From: Yponomeuta sedellus
Lineage: Eukaryota > Arthropoda > Insecta > Lepidoptera > Yponomeutidae
NCBI GenBank assembly: GCA_934045075.1
Contig: OW203731.1
Location: forward strand, 16,693,570 to 16,757,569
Direction: 5' to 3'
DNA length: 64,000 nucleotides
Part shown: positions 54,595 to 64,000 of the stretch, piece after piece
Layout of the letters: every line of letters starts with the position of its first letter
How positions within the stretch are numbered: the stretch's first letter is position 1
Made by a program: the position numbers and the translations under genes
Notes under the pieces: generated by a model
Told to the model about the DNA's origin: nothing
Database searches by the model: none
The model's input: only the letters and a program-made list of their open reading frames with translations

Positions 54595-56480
54595 GTACTC
54601 CAGTATATGTCCATATACCGAAAGAAAAGAGGCGTAAGTGGGACCCTAAAGGTGAAAAGGGTATGTATTTTAGTCAGTTATGGCGAGACCACAAAAGGAT
54701 ACAGAGTGTTTTTCCCACAAAAAAATGATGTAGAAACGAAAAGGGACATTGTTTTTGTGAAAGAAAATAAAGAACAAGAACTAGAGTCGACAATGGTGCC
54801 ATGTGTCTACAACCAAGTGGAGGACTTCTCCGAGCATCAAGATGCAGCTGATGCTGAAGATCAAGCACAAGATGGGGATTTTGTTGACGATCAAGGTGTT
54901 GAAGGGGATGATAACACAGTGAATACCATACAGAGCGATTCTGATATGTAGTGTATAAATGCTGAAAGTGCTGAAAATCCACCAATAAACTCTGAAAACA
55001 AACGTGTCAGAAAGCAGACTCAATTCTTTAATTGTAATAATGTTTTGGTAGAATATTGTGAGCCTAAATCGTATGAGGAGGCCATGAGGAGTCCAGAGGC
55101 ATCTGAGTGGAAGAAGGCAATCCAGAGGGAACTACAGACATTAAAAGAAAATAATACTTGGTCGGTAAGTGATCTACCAGGTAATCAGAAAGCTATTAGT
55201 ACTAAATGGGTGTTTAAAATAAAACAAAACAGCAGTGATATTCAATACTTGGTAGCACGAGGCTTCGAGCAGGAAAATGTATTGAGTTATAGCGAAATAT
55301 ATGCCCCCGTGGCTAAGTTGGCTGAGACTGTTTATAGCTATTGCAACTAAATTTAACTTACCTGTATACCAAATGTAGGTTACGGGAGCATTACTATATG
55401 AGGAAATAAATGAAAATGTATACATCAGCTTACCTGATGGAGCCTATGAAAATAGCAAGTGAATTGTAAAGCTAAATAAAGCCTTGTAAGGCTTAAAGAA
55501 GTCACCAAAGTACTGGAATGATAAATTCAACTCTGTGCTAATTAGAGAAGGTTTTAAAAGATCAGAATGTGATCCATGCTTGTATTCTAAATGTTTCTGT
55601 GAAGATTCTGTGTCTTATTTAAAATCAATATTAAACAAGGAATTTAAAATGAAAGATTTCGGTTTGTTCTCTGACTTTTTAGGAATTAATGTAAAAAAAA
55701 ATTTAGAAATACGTGTTACAGTATTAAGTCAAAAAATGATCTGTAAAATGTTCATAAAAGATTCAATATGTATGAATGTAAACCAATTAGCACACCTATG
55801 GACCAAAATTTTAATGTTAAGGAACTTGAAAATAATAAGTGTACAACTGAAACTGAAAATGTATGTAGACAAATAATTGGATGTTTGATGTATGCAGCTT
55901 GTGGTACCAGACCAGACCATGTGCTACAATATTAATTTTAATTAGATATCAAGATAGGGTCAGTAAAATGTTGTTAGTAGCTTTGAAGAGAGTTCTGCGA
56001 TACACTAAACACACATTAGACTATAAATTGGTCTATAATTGTAATGATAATGAGTTGGTGGGATTTTGTGATGCTGATTAGGGAGGGGACATCAAAGATA
56101 GAAAGTATACTACAGGCTACTGCTTTAAGTATGCAAACTGCCTGATATCTTGGTGCTCAAAGAAGCAAAGTACAGTGAGTATTTCTTCCACCGAGGCCGA
56201 ATATGTAGTAATGAGTATGGCAGGAGCTGAGGCATGTTGGCTGAGCAATATGCTATTTTATTTTGTGATAATCAGTCGATGGTTATTGCTAATACTAACA
56301 ATATTAAAAGATTGAAACACATAGATATTAAATATCACTTTATTAGGCAACTTATTGAGAAACAAAGGGTGTGTATTAAATATGTGAAAACTGAAAAGCA
56401 AATTGCTGATATAATATGTTGACCAAAGCTTTGAGAAGTAATATGTTGTTAAAATTTGTAAATATGTCTGGTTTAAACTA
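54595..56480 (+). pseudogene. Ty1/copia pol, right part (reverse transcriptase and RNase H)
   Basis: Continues the copia piece at 29,346. It begins PVYVHIPKEKRRKWDPKG, shifts frame into YGETTKGYRVFFPQKNDV, and has an acidic linker to 54,951. The polymerase N-terminus follows (55,045-55,350; EWKKAIQRELQTLKENNTWS, STKWVFKIK). Later frames hold GLKKSPKYWNDKFN, FGLFSDFLGINV, RPDHVLQ, LVGFCDAD and [19 protein letters not shown], which is the RNase H active-site region. It ends RQLIEKQRVCIKYVKTEKQI. The stretch that should hold the YVDD motif between CFCED and SYLKSIL is deleted, and several stops and frameshifts are present, so it is dead. Confidence 0.88.
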
Positions 56481-56615
56481 ACTCAACTTAATAGAATATT
56501 ATTAGAATACCTATTGTTATATATAGTAGTTGCAAAAGTTCATTCAATTTTCACAGGAGATAAGTAGTTCAAGTTAATAATAGTTATGTATTCAGATTAT
56601 TACATTGAGAGGGGG

Positions 56616-56800
56616 TGTTAAAAAAAGGTGCAATGTAATATGGTCTAGGTGCGAGTGAGGCTAGCTCTCTCTCTTCTGTCATGGCGATTGTTCTGTGGTT
56701 GTGTTACGAGTTCGTTGAGATTAATAAATAAATTTTGTAAAGTTTAAGCCCATCTTTCATTTATATTTCATCTGTTTTCATATCCGAAACTCTCACCACA
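56616..56800 (+). mobile_element. Ty1/copia 3' LTR
   Basis: Preceded by GAGAGGGGG, a strong polypurine tract, it starts TGTTAAAAAAAGGTGC. It contains AATAAATAAA near 56,722 and appears to end at CACCACA near 56,800. No matching 5' LTR was found in the window because the left half of the element is missing, so the right edge is an estimate. Confidence 0.7.
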
Positions 56801-56825
56801 AAGTCACAAAAATTGTTCTATTTGG

Positions 56826-57590
56826 CTAGAACATTCCAGAAACAATACCACTAGGTATGCATTCTGCTGGTCCTCGCATGGTATTATCTATCTGCGCAAG
56901 GATGAAAAGTCTCCTCACATTAAAATCTTAACAGAGCATGACATTGAACGCCTAAGGATGTCTGAATGACTGGGGGTTGGAGTGGTTACTTTTCGCAATT
57001 TAAGGCGTGATATAGCTTATACGCCACTTCTATTTTGTCTTCTAATGCATGTATTTAGTCAACTGTCTATTAAATTCAACATGTTCTACTCAATCTCATG
57101 GAAAACACTCCACACATACTTAATATCTAGGGATTTTATGAGAAATAAAAATATACATGAAAAGTACACTAAAAAAATCAGCAATCCTAAAATAAATATT
57201 TACTTCATCGAATCACGTCTCCAATTAACTTTAATACTTTATACTTATTTCGGCTCTGGGATTTTCTTTTCACTTGCCTATCAGCTGAATCAATTTTACT
57301 CGTCAAATAGAAATGGCTAACTTGAATAATTTATCAAATGACATTGATAGTCTTGTTGTTTCCGAATCGTGCACATGTATTGTGGATGATTGTAAAATCA
57401 TTTTCCCCACTCAGCCCTCGTTGTCTATTCTGACACAAAACATTCGGAGCTTTAATTGTAATTTTAATGGATTTTAAGTTTTACTGAAAAGATTAGGGAT
57501 AAATTTCGATGTTCTGATTCTCACCGGCTATCAACTACTTCCTCTATTCCATTGATTGATGGATACTGTTCCTTTGCGAGTACATTTTAC
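56826..57590 (+). pseudogene. LINE-5: ORF1 end and endonuclease start
   Basis: The plus strand reads NTTRYAFCWSSHGIIYLRKD, the C-terminal domain of LINE ORF1 proteins of CR1/Jockey relatives, to about 56,970. After an untranslated gap, PSLSILTQNIRSFNCNFNGF (57,415) opens an endonuclease with the N-I-R-S metal-binding start, then NFDVLILT. It is broken by a stop and a frameshift and ends near 57,590. The endonuclease resumes on the same strand at 61,312, beyond a minus-strand LINE. Confidence 0.7.
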
Positions 57591-58069
57591 TTTATACTTT
57601 ATTTTGACTTTATAATACATCGTGCTTAAGTTATTCACATGACAAATGATATTTACTAGACAATTCGTCATATAGACCTCTGTTGCCGAACTGAGCAACA
57701 GCCTGTGTTTCGGCAAACAGCGCCACTCCCTCCGGTAACACTTATTTGCCAGTATCTATTTCGGTGTTACATGATGTGTATATATTATGATTTCATACAA
57801 ACACAAGTTTAAGTTGTAAAAAGCTTAAAAAGTTAAAGTTATTATTTAACAAGACCAAAACAATAAAAGAGACAAAAACCGTATAAGGTGGTGTTAAAAT
57901 GTGTTCCTCTTAGGTGTGTTATATGTAAAAATGTGTTGTAAATGTGTAAAAGGGTGTGTAAATTGTAGCGTGTGTAAGGAAGTCCTCTCTTTGTGTATAG
58001 TGAGTGTGTATGAGTGTGTGTGTGTGAGAGGGTGAATGTTATTCTTCCAATATTTAACATCTACTAACA
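57591..58069. other. Unassigned DNA with GT-rich tract
   Basis: A GT/GAG-rich low-complexity tract (57,970-58,035) accounts for the Thr/His-rich open frames here. No gene recognised. Confidence 0.45.
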
Positions 58070-58099
58070 GAAGCAAAGTATCTTAAGTATCTTTATAAG

Positions 58100-61000
58100 C
58101 TAGAAAGAATTTAATAAATCATGTGAGGCAATATTCAGACAGCCATTTTTAGTTTTATTCAGTACAGCTTTTATGAGATTATTTTTAAAAAAGATTCTGT
58201 TTCGTCGTAAGTCATCTTTTGCAAGATATTGTACGTTTCCCTACTACATGCTTATTTATTCAGTGGGTATATATAATGAAGTTTATTTATTTTATTGTAA
58301 CAGTAGGGTCCCAAAAAGTTAAAAAATCTCTGTCCAAAAGAAGTGCGGTATTTGCGAGATTGGCATACCTTGTATTTCCTTCGTTTCTCTAACAATTTCC
58401 GATCAAAGGAAAGTAGACAATGTTGTTTTAAAATTATATTTTGAAGAAACAGTTGTCGTACACTCAATACATCACATCTCAATACTCAATACATGATTTA
58501 TATAAGTCAGCCGTTGGAAAAAGAAAAAGCTTAAATCTACTTACTTTGAGCACAGCACGTTGTGCAATTTCTAATTTTTTTAAAGCCGTCTTAGAAGTGC
58601 CACCCCACGAAGAAATGCAATATGTGAGTATCGATTGGCAAAGAGCAAAATAAATTTGCTTCAGGTGATGTGACTCTACAAGATTTCTAATATGTCTAAA
58701 AATGAGGATTAATTTCCTGACTCTTGTACTCAACATCTCGATGTGGTCTTTAAAATTTAGATTTTGGTCAATTGTTACACCCAAATATTTTATCGAAGGT
58801 ACTCTCTTCAAGGAGTTGCAGGAGCACTGATCAAGGGCAAGACATTCATGGGCAATGATTTTGTGATGATCTCTTAACTGTACACTGTCTCGTATTGAAA
58901 ATACCATAAATTTAGATTTTTCTGTATTAAGTGTGAACTTGTTTAGGTGTAACCACTCACTGATACTGTCGAAATCAAGTTGAACATCAGCAAAGACCCC
59001 ATCCCAACTTTCAGCAGTAAACAACAAGGCTGTGTCATCGGCATATGATAGGATTTTACCTTGTTTTGGTGTTAAACTAAAGATATCGTTAATGTAAACC
59101 AAAAATAGTATCGGACCTAATATGCTACCTAATATAATACCGACAGTAACTGGCACTTCAGTACTGATACAGTTTCCAATTCTGACACATTGTCTTCTAC
59201 CTGTTAGATAGTTGTTAGAAGCTGTAACTGAGTTCCTCTTACACCTATCCTATCAAGTTTATTAATCAGTAGGGGAATCGAGACCGTGTCAAACGCTTTC
59301 GCCAAGTCGAGAAACACTGATATGCATTTTTTGCCTTTGTCAAGATTCTCGGAAATGAAATTAACCAGCGTTTGGACGGCCCCGTCTGTAGACTTTCCTC
59401 TTCGAAAGCCATACTGACTATCTGACTGATAGGATTTGATTATCTTCTAGGTAATGCATCAGTCTTGAGTTTATGATCTTCTCTAAGAGCTTGGGAATAG
59501 CAGGTAAGATTGATATTGGTCTGTAGTTGGTAATGCTTTTTCGGTCTCCACTTTTATGAATTGGAATGACCACAGACTGCTTAAGTGATGGAGGAAGAAT
59601 GCCTTTGTCCAAGCACATGTTGAAGATGTGAGTCAGTGGTGGGATAAGAAATTTAGAATAAGTTTTTAGTATTTTGTTTGAAATTTTATCCCATCCAACA
59701 GCGCTACTATCTTTCAAACCAATTATTAAGCGATTAACTTGTTGCATGTCAGTGTTATCCAAGACTAACGATTTGATTCTAACATCACCAAGATAGCCTG
59801 AATTTGCTAACGGAGGTTGTAAGTTATTAGTAGATAGGCTCTGAAATTTTTCAGCCAAATTTTTACCCACGTTAGCAAAAAATTCATTAACCCTTTCAAC
59901 TGACTCCAGTGTGGTGGAAGATACCTTTAAAAGTTCTTTAGCTCAGGTTTTTCTTTGTATTAATAATGGTTTTAACGGCTTCCCAGAGTTTTTTGCTGTT
60001 ATTTCCAGCTTTTTTAATTTGTTCCTTTTCGTATGTCCGTCTAATTTTTTTTATAAGCGAGTTGCAGTAATTTCTATAGCGTAAATAAGTTGATTTAATA
60101 ATTTCGTTATTTTGAAATTTTCTAGACTTTTTATGTAGTTTGTCCCTATTTCGTACGCATCTTATAAGCCCCGGGGTCATCCAGGGTTTTATGACTTTGT
60201 TGCGACTTGACAAAGCTACTGTCTGCGAGTTCCTCTCTATGGCTGCTTGTACAGACGTTGTCAAGTATTCAATTGCCATGATCGGGTCTTGAGATTCGTA
60301 TACTGTATTGAGATCTATTGATTTTATGTCAGAGCTAAGTCCTTCCATGTTTAATTTAATTTTGTGGGTGATAGAAAAGTCCCGGTTTTGCTTGTGCTTA
60401 AGACAAAACAGTATTACCTTATGATCAGTTATGGTAGTTTCAAGGACATAAGTGGTGGAAGGATTCATACTTTTTAGTAAAACGTGGTCAATACACGAGC
60501 CACTAGCGTCTCTAGTTACAAATGTGTGTGTAGACTGCACGCTGTGATAAGCTGTTAAAGTTAGGTATCTATCTGCGAGGTGATCCTTGTTAGCCGGTGA
60601 TATATTTATATTTATGTCACCTACCACGATGATATTTTTATATTTAGAAAGTTCATTTAAAGTTGAATCCAGAGAAGTTAAAAATGTATCTATGTTTTTG
60701 TACGAAGGAGAACGATATATCGCCAAAATAGCAGTATTTTCACCAACTTTTATTGATAGACAGTTTCCTTCCCTAATTGGTGGTTCTTCAACTGAAAAGT
60801 AAGATTTTCTTTAACATAAACCACCACTCCGTCATTTTGACTCCTATTATTTTTTGTAGAGAAGCAGCTATATCCTGGTAAAATTGGTAAATTATACGCA
60901 TGTGACAGCCAGCATTCCGTGAGGATTAAGATATCACATTCTACCTTCAATCTTGTAAGTAGAACCTCGAAAAAGCTCATATTTCGATTGATACTGCGTA

Positions 61001-61205
61001 TATTTTGTGACATTATTGTAATGCACGATGTTTTAGGTGGAACCATCACACAGAATTTTTCCAGATCACAAACAAATGACCTCGAGGCTGTAATACTGTC
61101 AATATCTTTAAGGCGTATCAACTATATTTTGCAACATCTCAAAAGAAATTTCTCGGTGACACTGTTGGCTGAAATCTGTAATGTATCGTACTTTAAATAC
61201 TCGTA
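58100..61205 (-). mobile_element. LINE-4: nearly full-length CR1/Jockey-type ORF2, decayed
   Basis: On the minus strand the endonuclease starts near 61,030 (MSQNIRSINRN), with LTECWLSHAYNLP and NDGVVVYVKENL to 60,750. After a frameshift the frame 60,726-59,938 has GDININISP and SGSCIDHVLLKSM (endonuclease end) and VKPWMTPGLI-like linker. The polymerase follows: 59,870-59,418 (AVGWDKISNKILK, NYRPISILPAIPK), about 59,417-59,170 in other frames (VFLDLAKAFDTVS), and 59,156-58,479 (SYADD, KYLGVTIDQNLNF, SSWGGTSKTALKKLE). The C-terminus runs on at 58,482-58,252 (FFNFLGPYCYNKINK, IYPLNK). At least four frame breaks are present. It cuts and copies target DNA in intact relatives; this copy cannot. Confidence 0.88.
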
Positions 61206-61283
61206 ATTTGCTGAAAAGGAAGTATTGTAAAACCGAGTTACCTTAATATATTTTTTGGAGTTGAATGAAGAGAATGAATCGAA

Positions 61284-61337
61284 CGTTTTGGAGTGGATTT
61301 AATGTTCATGAATGAACATTAAATCCACTCCAAAACG
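61284..61337. repeat. Perfect 54-bp palindrome at a LINE junction
   Basis: Arms of 26 bases (61,284-61,309 and 61,312-61,337) are exact reverse complements with GA between. The right arm is the natural coding sequence of LINE-5 (NIKSTPKR), and the left arm is its mirror at the boundary with LINE-4. Confidence 0.95.
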
Positions 61338-61710
61338 ATAATTCCTCTTCTGATAATTACCTGGCCTTAACTGCATACCACGGATTACTACCAGCCCACT
61401 ATCAGATCACTCAAGAGGCTAGTGAGAGCTGTATTGATCATGTACTTCTGAAAACGAGGAGTCCATCTATAACCATCATTTCTCAATCAACTTTAACAGA
61501 TCACAATACAGTAATTTGGTGTATAAAGAGGGAGCAGATGCGTCAGTATGCAGTCTTAACACGTACTATCATTGATAACGAAGGACTTAGAAATTATATA
61601 GGTAAAATCAGCTTCAAACCTATTTACGAAACAAGTGACTGTAATGTGGCAATGAGTTATATTGCAGATGAATTAAAAACAGCTGTTGAAAAAAATTCGG
61701 CGAAAATAGG
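61312..61710 (+). pseudogene. LINE-5: endonuclease C-terminal part
   Basis: Reads DNYLALTAYHGLLPAHYQ, then EASESCIDHVLLKTRSPSIT and STLTDHNTVIWCIK, the end of the LINE endonuclease. The SxxxIDHVLL and TDH motifs carry active-site residues. SYIADELKTAVEKNSAKI follows before the sequence runs into gypsy-D. It is the same orientation and type as 56,826-57,590; the middle of the domain is gone. Confidence 0.75.
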
Positions 61711-63215
61711 CGACCTCTTTCCTGAGGAATTCGCACTTATCTGGCTGGAGTTTAAAGTTAAAAGCTCGAAGCTTCTGGAAAACGGAGGCCAATTTTTGGC
61801 AATGCTCCGGAAGTTCGTATGAATAGATTACAATATCGTCAATATATACGAAGCATTGAAGACCTTGAAGGCCTGAAAGGTCTGTATTCATCATTCATCA
61901 AGCGTTGGAAAGTTTATGGGGCATTCTTTAACCCAAACGGCATAATGGTAAATTGAAAGTGTCCTCTGGGAAACTATATGATTTGGTATGGATGGGAGTA
62001 TCCGCAGTAGTTTTTATTTCATGCTGGACAGTAGTGGTATTAGTTAATTTCTTATCGGGAAAGTGGAATATATCTGAATAATCCGAGCAGACATCTCGGA
62101 GGACCCGGGTTTCTTCGTCATTGAGGTGTGATGTTCTTAATAGATTTAGTACTGACTGGGTCCGAGTATATGAGTTATTTGCTGTTTCAGTAGCATTATA
62201 ATTGGTGAGTTCGCCTTCGTCAACTGGCGAGAGAGTCACTTTAAGATCAGAATTCAAGGGTATAGGGGAATCAGAGACATTCACCACTGAGATATTAATT
62301 CTTTTATTATCTTTTACCTTTACGAGGCAGTTTGCGAGTAAAAGATTGTCTGAAATTTTGTGGTCAAGGACCAGGCCTTGTTCAATGCTAGGATTTGAGA
62401 CAGAACACTCGATAATACATTCTGTTTGAGGGGGAATTAGATAGGTCGGCTCGAATTTCCTTATTCTCAGGGTGTCTTTGGTATAATCAACGTTGCAACC
62501 AAAAGAGGATTATAGGTCCGACCCAATTATACCATCGTAGGGCAGGTCAATGACATTCACAGAATGGAATTTATGGTGAATGTAGTTACGAGAAGAGTCG
62601 TTTAGAAATAGCTTCATTTTGAAATGACCGGAAGCTTGTGTGATTTCGTTATTAGAATTGATTCCCTTAAGGTGAATGTAGTCACGAGAAGAGTCGTTTA
62701 GAAATAGCTTCATTTTGAAATGACCGGAAGCTTGTGTGATTTCGTTATTAGAATTGATGCCCTTAAGCTTTATAGGTTATTTCGTGAAAACGGGTCTTTT
62801 TTGGATACAACTTTTTTGATAAGGCTTACAGACGAACCTGAATCGCCCAGTAAGGATAATTGTATGTCAGAAACATAGGTTTTGATTAGAACGTGTGGTA
62901 ACATTAACTTAGACGGGTCATTCGTTATTTCAAAGATAGGTTTTTCGACTTCAAATGGAGGTGGTTGGTGTATTTTTTCAGGAGCCTCTGCTGGGCGTAT
63001 TGATTCAGAGGATTTAGAAGCCGTTGTTGGGCGAATGGATTCAGAGGATTTAGAAGATTGGTCTTTCCGGTGGGGCTGGTTACCCTGTGATGTAGACTGT
63101 CGTTTAATCAGATTCAGAGATAAATTAGTATCGGCTTTAGACGGTTCATTTCCCGTGCGATACTCTACGGGAAATCTTCTTCGTTTAAATTATCGACTTT
63201 GTTGATCCCTTCGTC
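61680..63215 (-). pseudogene. Decayed Ty3/gypsy (gypsy-D), 17.6/297-like
   Basis: On the minus strand, PIFEITNDPSKL, LPHVLIKTYVSD and LLGDSGSSVSLIKK (about 62,950-62,790) give the end of gag and the protease active site DSG. DLPYDGIIGSDL (about 62,520) is the protease end. RTSHLNDEETRVLRDVCSDY with FHFPDKKLT follows (61,928-62,287). CFVYIDDIVIYS (YIDD) and FQKLRAFNFKLQPDKCEFLR (61,894-61,680) are from the reverse transcriptase. Between the last two, much of the polymerase is deleted. A 96-bp tandem repeat lies in the protease. No LTRs or integrase were found. Confidence 0.8.
62575..62766. repeat. 96-bp tandem duplication inside gypsy-D protease
   Basis: Units 62,575-62,670 and 62,671-62,766 differ at two or three bases. 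The length is a multiple of three, so 32 residues are repeated in frame (KLFLNDSSR, GINSNNEITQASGHFK). Confidence 0.93.
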
Positions 63216-63248
63216 TTGTTCTGACGAGGGTGAGACAACATGAGTAGT

Positions 63249-63342
63249 ATAGTATTGGGAACTCTAGGACACTTTTCCGTCGTGAGGGGCTCACTGCGTT
63301 CGCCGTCACTCCTTCAAAGTGTCCTAGAGTTCCCAATACTAT
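63249..63342. repeat. Perfect 27-base inverted repeat with 40-base loop
   Basis: Left arm 63,249-63,275 (ATAGTATTGGGAACTCTAGG...) and right arm 63,316-63,342 are exact complements. The loop holds a small inner hairpin (GTGAG/CTCAC). It separates gypsy-D from the Polinton-like frame. Confidence 0.95.
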
Positions 63343-63530
63343 TGTGGGAAATATGCAATCTAGACATTTCATTACTTGTTTAAGACCTGATTAACTTACT
63401 AAAACGGAAACTCTTTTTTACTTCAGTTCATTCATAGGAATTGTTCATATAAGCGTCAAATACAACAATCACTTCATTGCACGCCTGCAGTTCTAGGTGT
63501 TAGTATCGTTTTTATTTTATTTACTCAAGA
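63343..63530. other. Short AT-rich spacer upstream of the Polinton-like frame
   Basis: No gene recognised; it may contain the promoter of the following frame. Stops are present in all plus frames before 63,531. Confidence 0.4.
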
Positions 63531-64000
63531 ATGAAATTTATACAACAAGCGCAAACATTACGTTTGGAAAACATTTGTAGCGAATCTAACAACAAAATAA
63601 AACTACATGGAAATCTTTTACCAAATACAATTCGATGCATAATTTGTGGTCCTTTGAACTGCGGTAAAACAAACGTAAGGATAGGTCTTCTATTGCACAA
63701 AAATGGATTGCGCTACCGAAACGTTTACCTTTATTCTAAAACGCTCTTCCAGCCAAAATACGTTTTTTTAGATAAAGTGTTAAGCATGGTTCCTGAGATA
63801 AATTTCAGTAAATTTCGTGACAACGAAGAAGTGATAAGTCATCAAAATGCCAAACCTTACTCCGTAATGATATTTGATGACGTTGCTTGTGAAAAACAAA
63901 ATAACATACGTGATTATTTTGCGATGGGTAGACATAAAAAGATTGATTCTTTCTATTTGAATCAAACATACAGTAAGATACCAAAGCAATTGATCAGGGA
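63531..64000 (+). CDS. Polinton/Maverick packaging ATPase (partial, runs off the window)
   Basis: An uninterrupted frame of 156 codons from ATG 63,531 to the window end, with no stop. Walker A is GPLNCGKTN (residues 40-48) with the G-P-x-x-C-G-K-T-N form used by Polinton and related viral DNA-packaging ATPases. NVYLYSKTLFQPKY (64-77), Walker B SVMIFDDVACEK (111-122), then IRDYFAMGRHKK and SFYLNQTYSKIPK (140-152), are the expected order of the A32/FtsK-like family. It would pump element DNA into a capsid in an intact Polinton. The frame shows no damage, unlike most genes in this window. Neighbouring capsid, protease, polymerase-B or integrase genes should lie beyond the right edge. An endogenous relative such as an adintovirus is the main alternative. 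Confidence 0.85.
   Translation, partial: MKFIQQAQTLRLENICSESNNKIKLHGNLLPNTIRCIICGPLNCGKTNVRIGLLLHKNGLRYRNVYLYSKTLFQPKYVFLDKVLSMVPEINFSKFRDNEEVISHQNAKPYSVMIFDDVACEKQNNIRDYFAMGRHKKIDSFYLNQTYSKIPKQLIR

Noticed and set aside
57842..58076. Thr/His-rich minus-strand frames
   Set aside because: Low-complexity GT-rich DNA; no domain.
1..64000. CRISPR array, rRNA genes or a bacterial operon
   Set aside because: No regularly spaced repeats with unique spacers, no rRNA sequence, and all recognised genes are eukaryotic mobile elements.

Overview
The window looks like repeat-dense heterochromatin-like or intergenic DNA from an insect, most probably a moth or butterfly. No intact host gene was recognised. 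The lepidopteran guess rests on the sequence types: Helitron-like 3' ends (GC hairpin then CTAG|T), the 'ccgacttcaaaaaaggag' repeat family, tRNA-headed SINEs, Penelope, BEL/Pao and CR1/Jockey-type LINEs, and an AT-rich background. The species cannot be named from the sequence alone.

Layout. 1-6.6 kb: unassigned AT-rich DNA with a broken THAP exon (-), a LINE C-terminal fragment (-), a fold-back element and a degraded LINE ORF1 (+). 6.59-16.05 kb and 21.31-26.51 kb: two diverged copies of one segment holding LINE, MITE and Helitron-like pieces. Copy 1 carries insertions that are absent from copy 2, which gives natural empty sites. 15.28-20.99 kb: a virtually exact tandem duplication (S-T-S-T) ending in a broken tyrosine-recombinase gene of DIRS/Crypton type, with striking pentanucleotide satellites.

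26.5-56.8 kb is a stack of retroelements that can be read as stratigraphy. A Ty3/gypsy pol (gypsy-A, +) abuts a Ty1/copia element (+). The copia is split at 29,582 by a 25-kb insertion, gypsy-B (-), with matching 168-bp LTRs and a GTACT target duplication at each end. Gypsy-B was itself entered by a BEL/Pao element (32,727-39,965, TSD CCTGC), a Penelope element (39,985-42,818, 14-bp TSD), a 49-bp LINE stub, a SINE fold-back (45,728-46,280, 14-bp TSD) and a young gypsy-C (46,767-51,247, TSD CAAAG). The BEL holds a hAT-type MITE and a truncated Penelope, and the large Penelope holds a LINE end. The copia resumes at 54,600 and ends in an LTR near 56,800.

56.8-63.2 kb: two CR1/Jockey-type LINEs in opposite orientation and a decayed gypsy-D (-). 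The last 470 bases open a new uninterrupted frame (+) that reads as the packaging ATPase of a Polinton/Maverick and runs off the window.

The best candidates for further work are the intact gypsy-C, the Polinton edge, the recurrent small perfect palindromes at element junctions, the candidate hammerhead motif in the Penelope termini and the near-identical tandem duplication around the tyrosine recombinase. Coordinates of decayed elements are approximate unless a target-site duplication fixes them.
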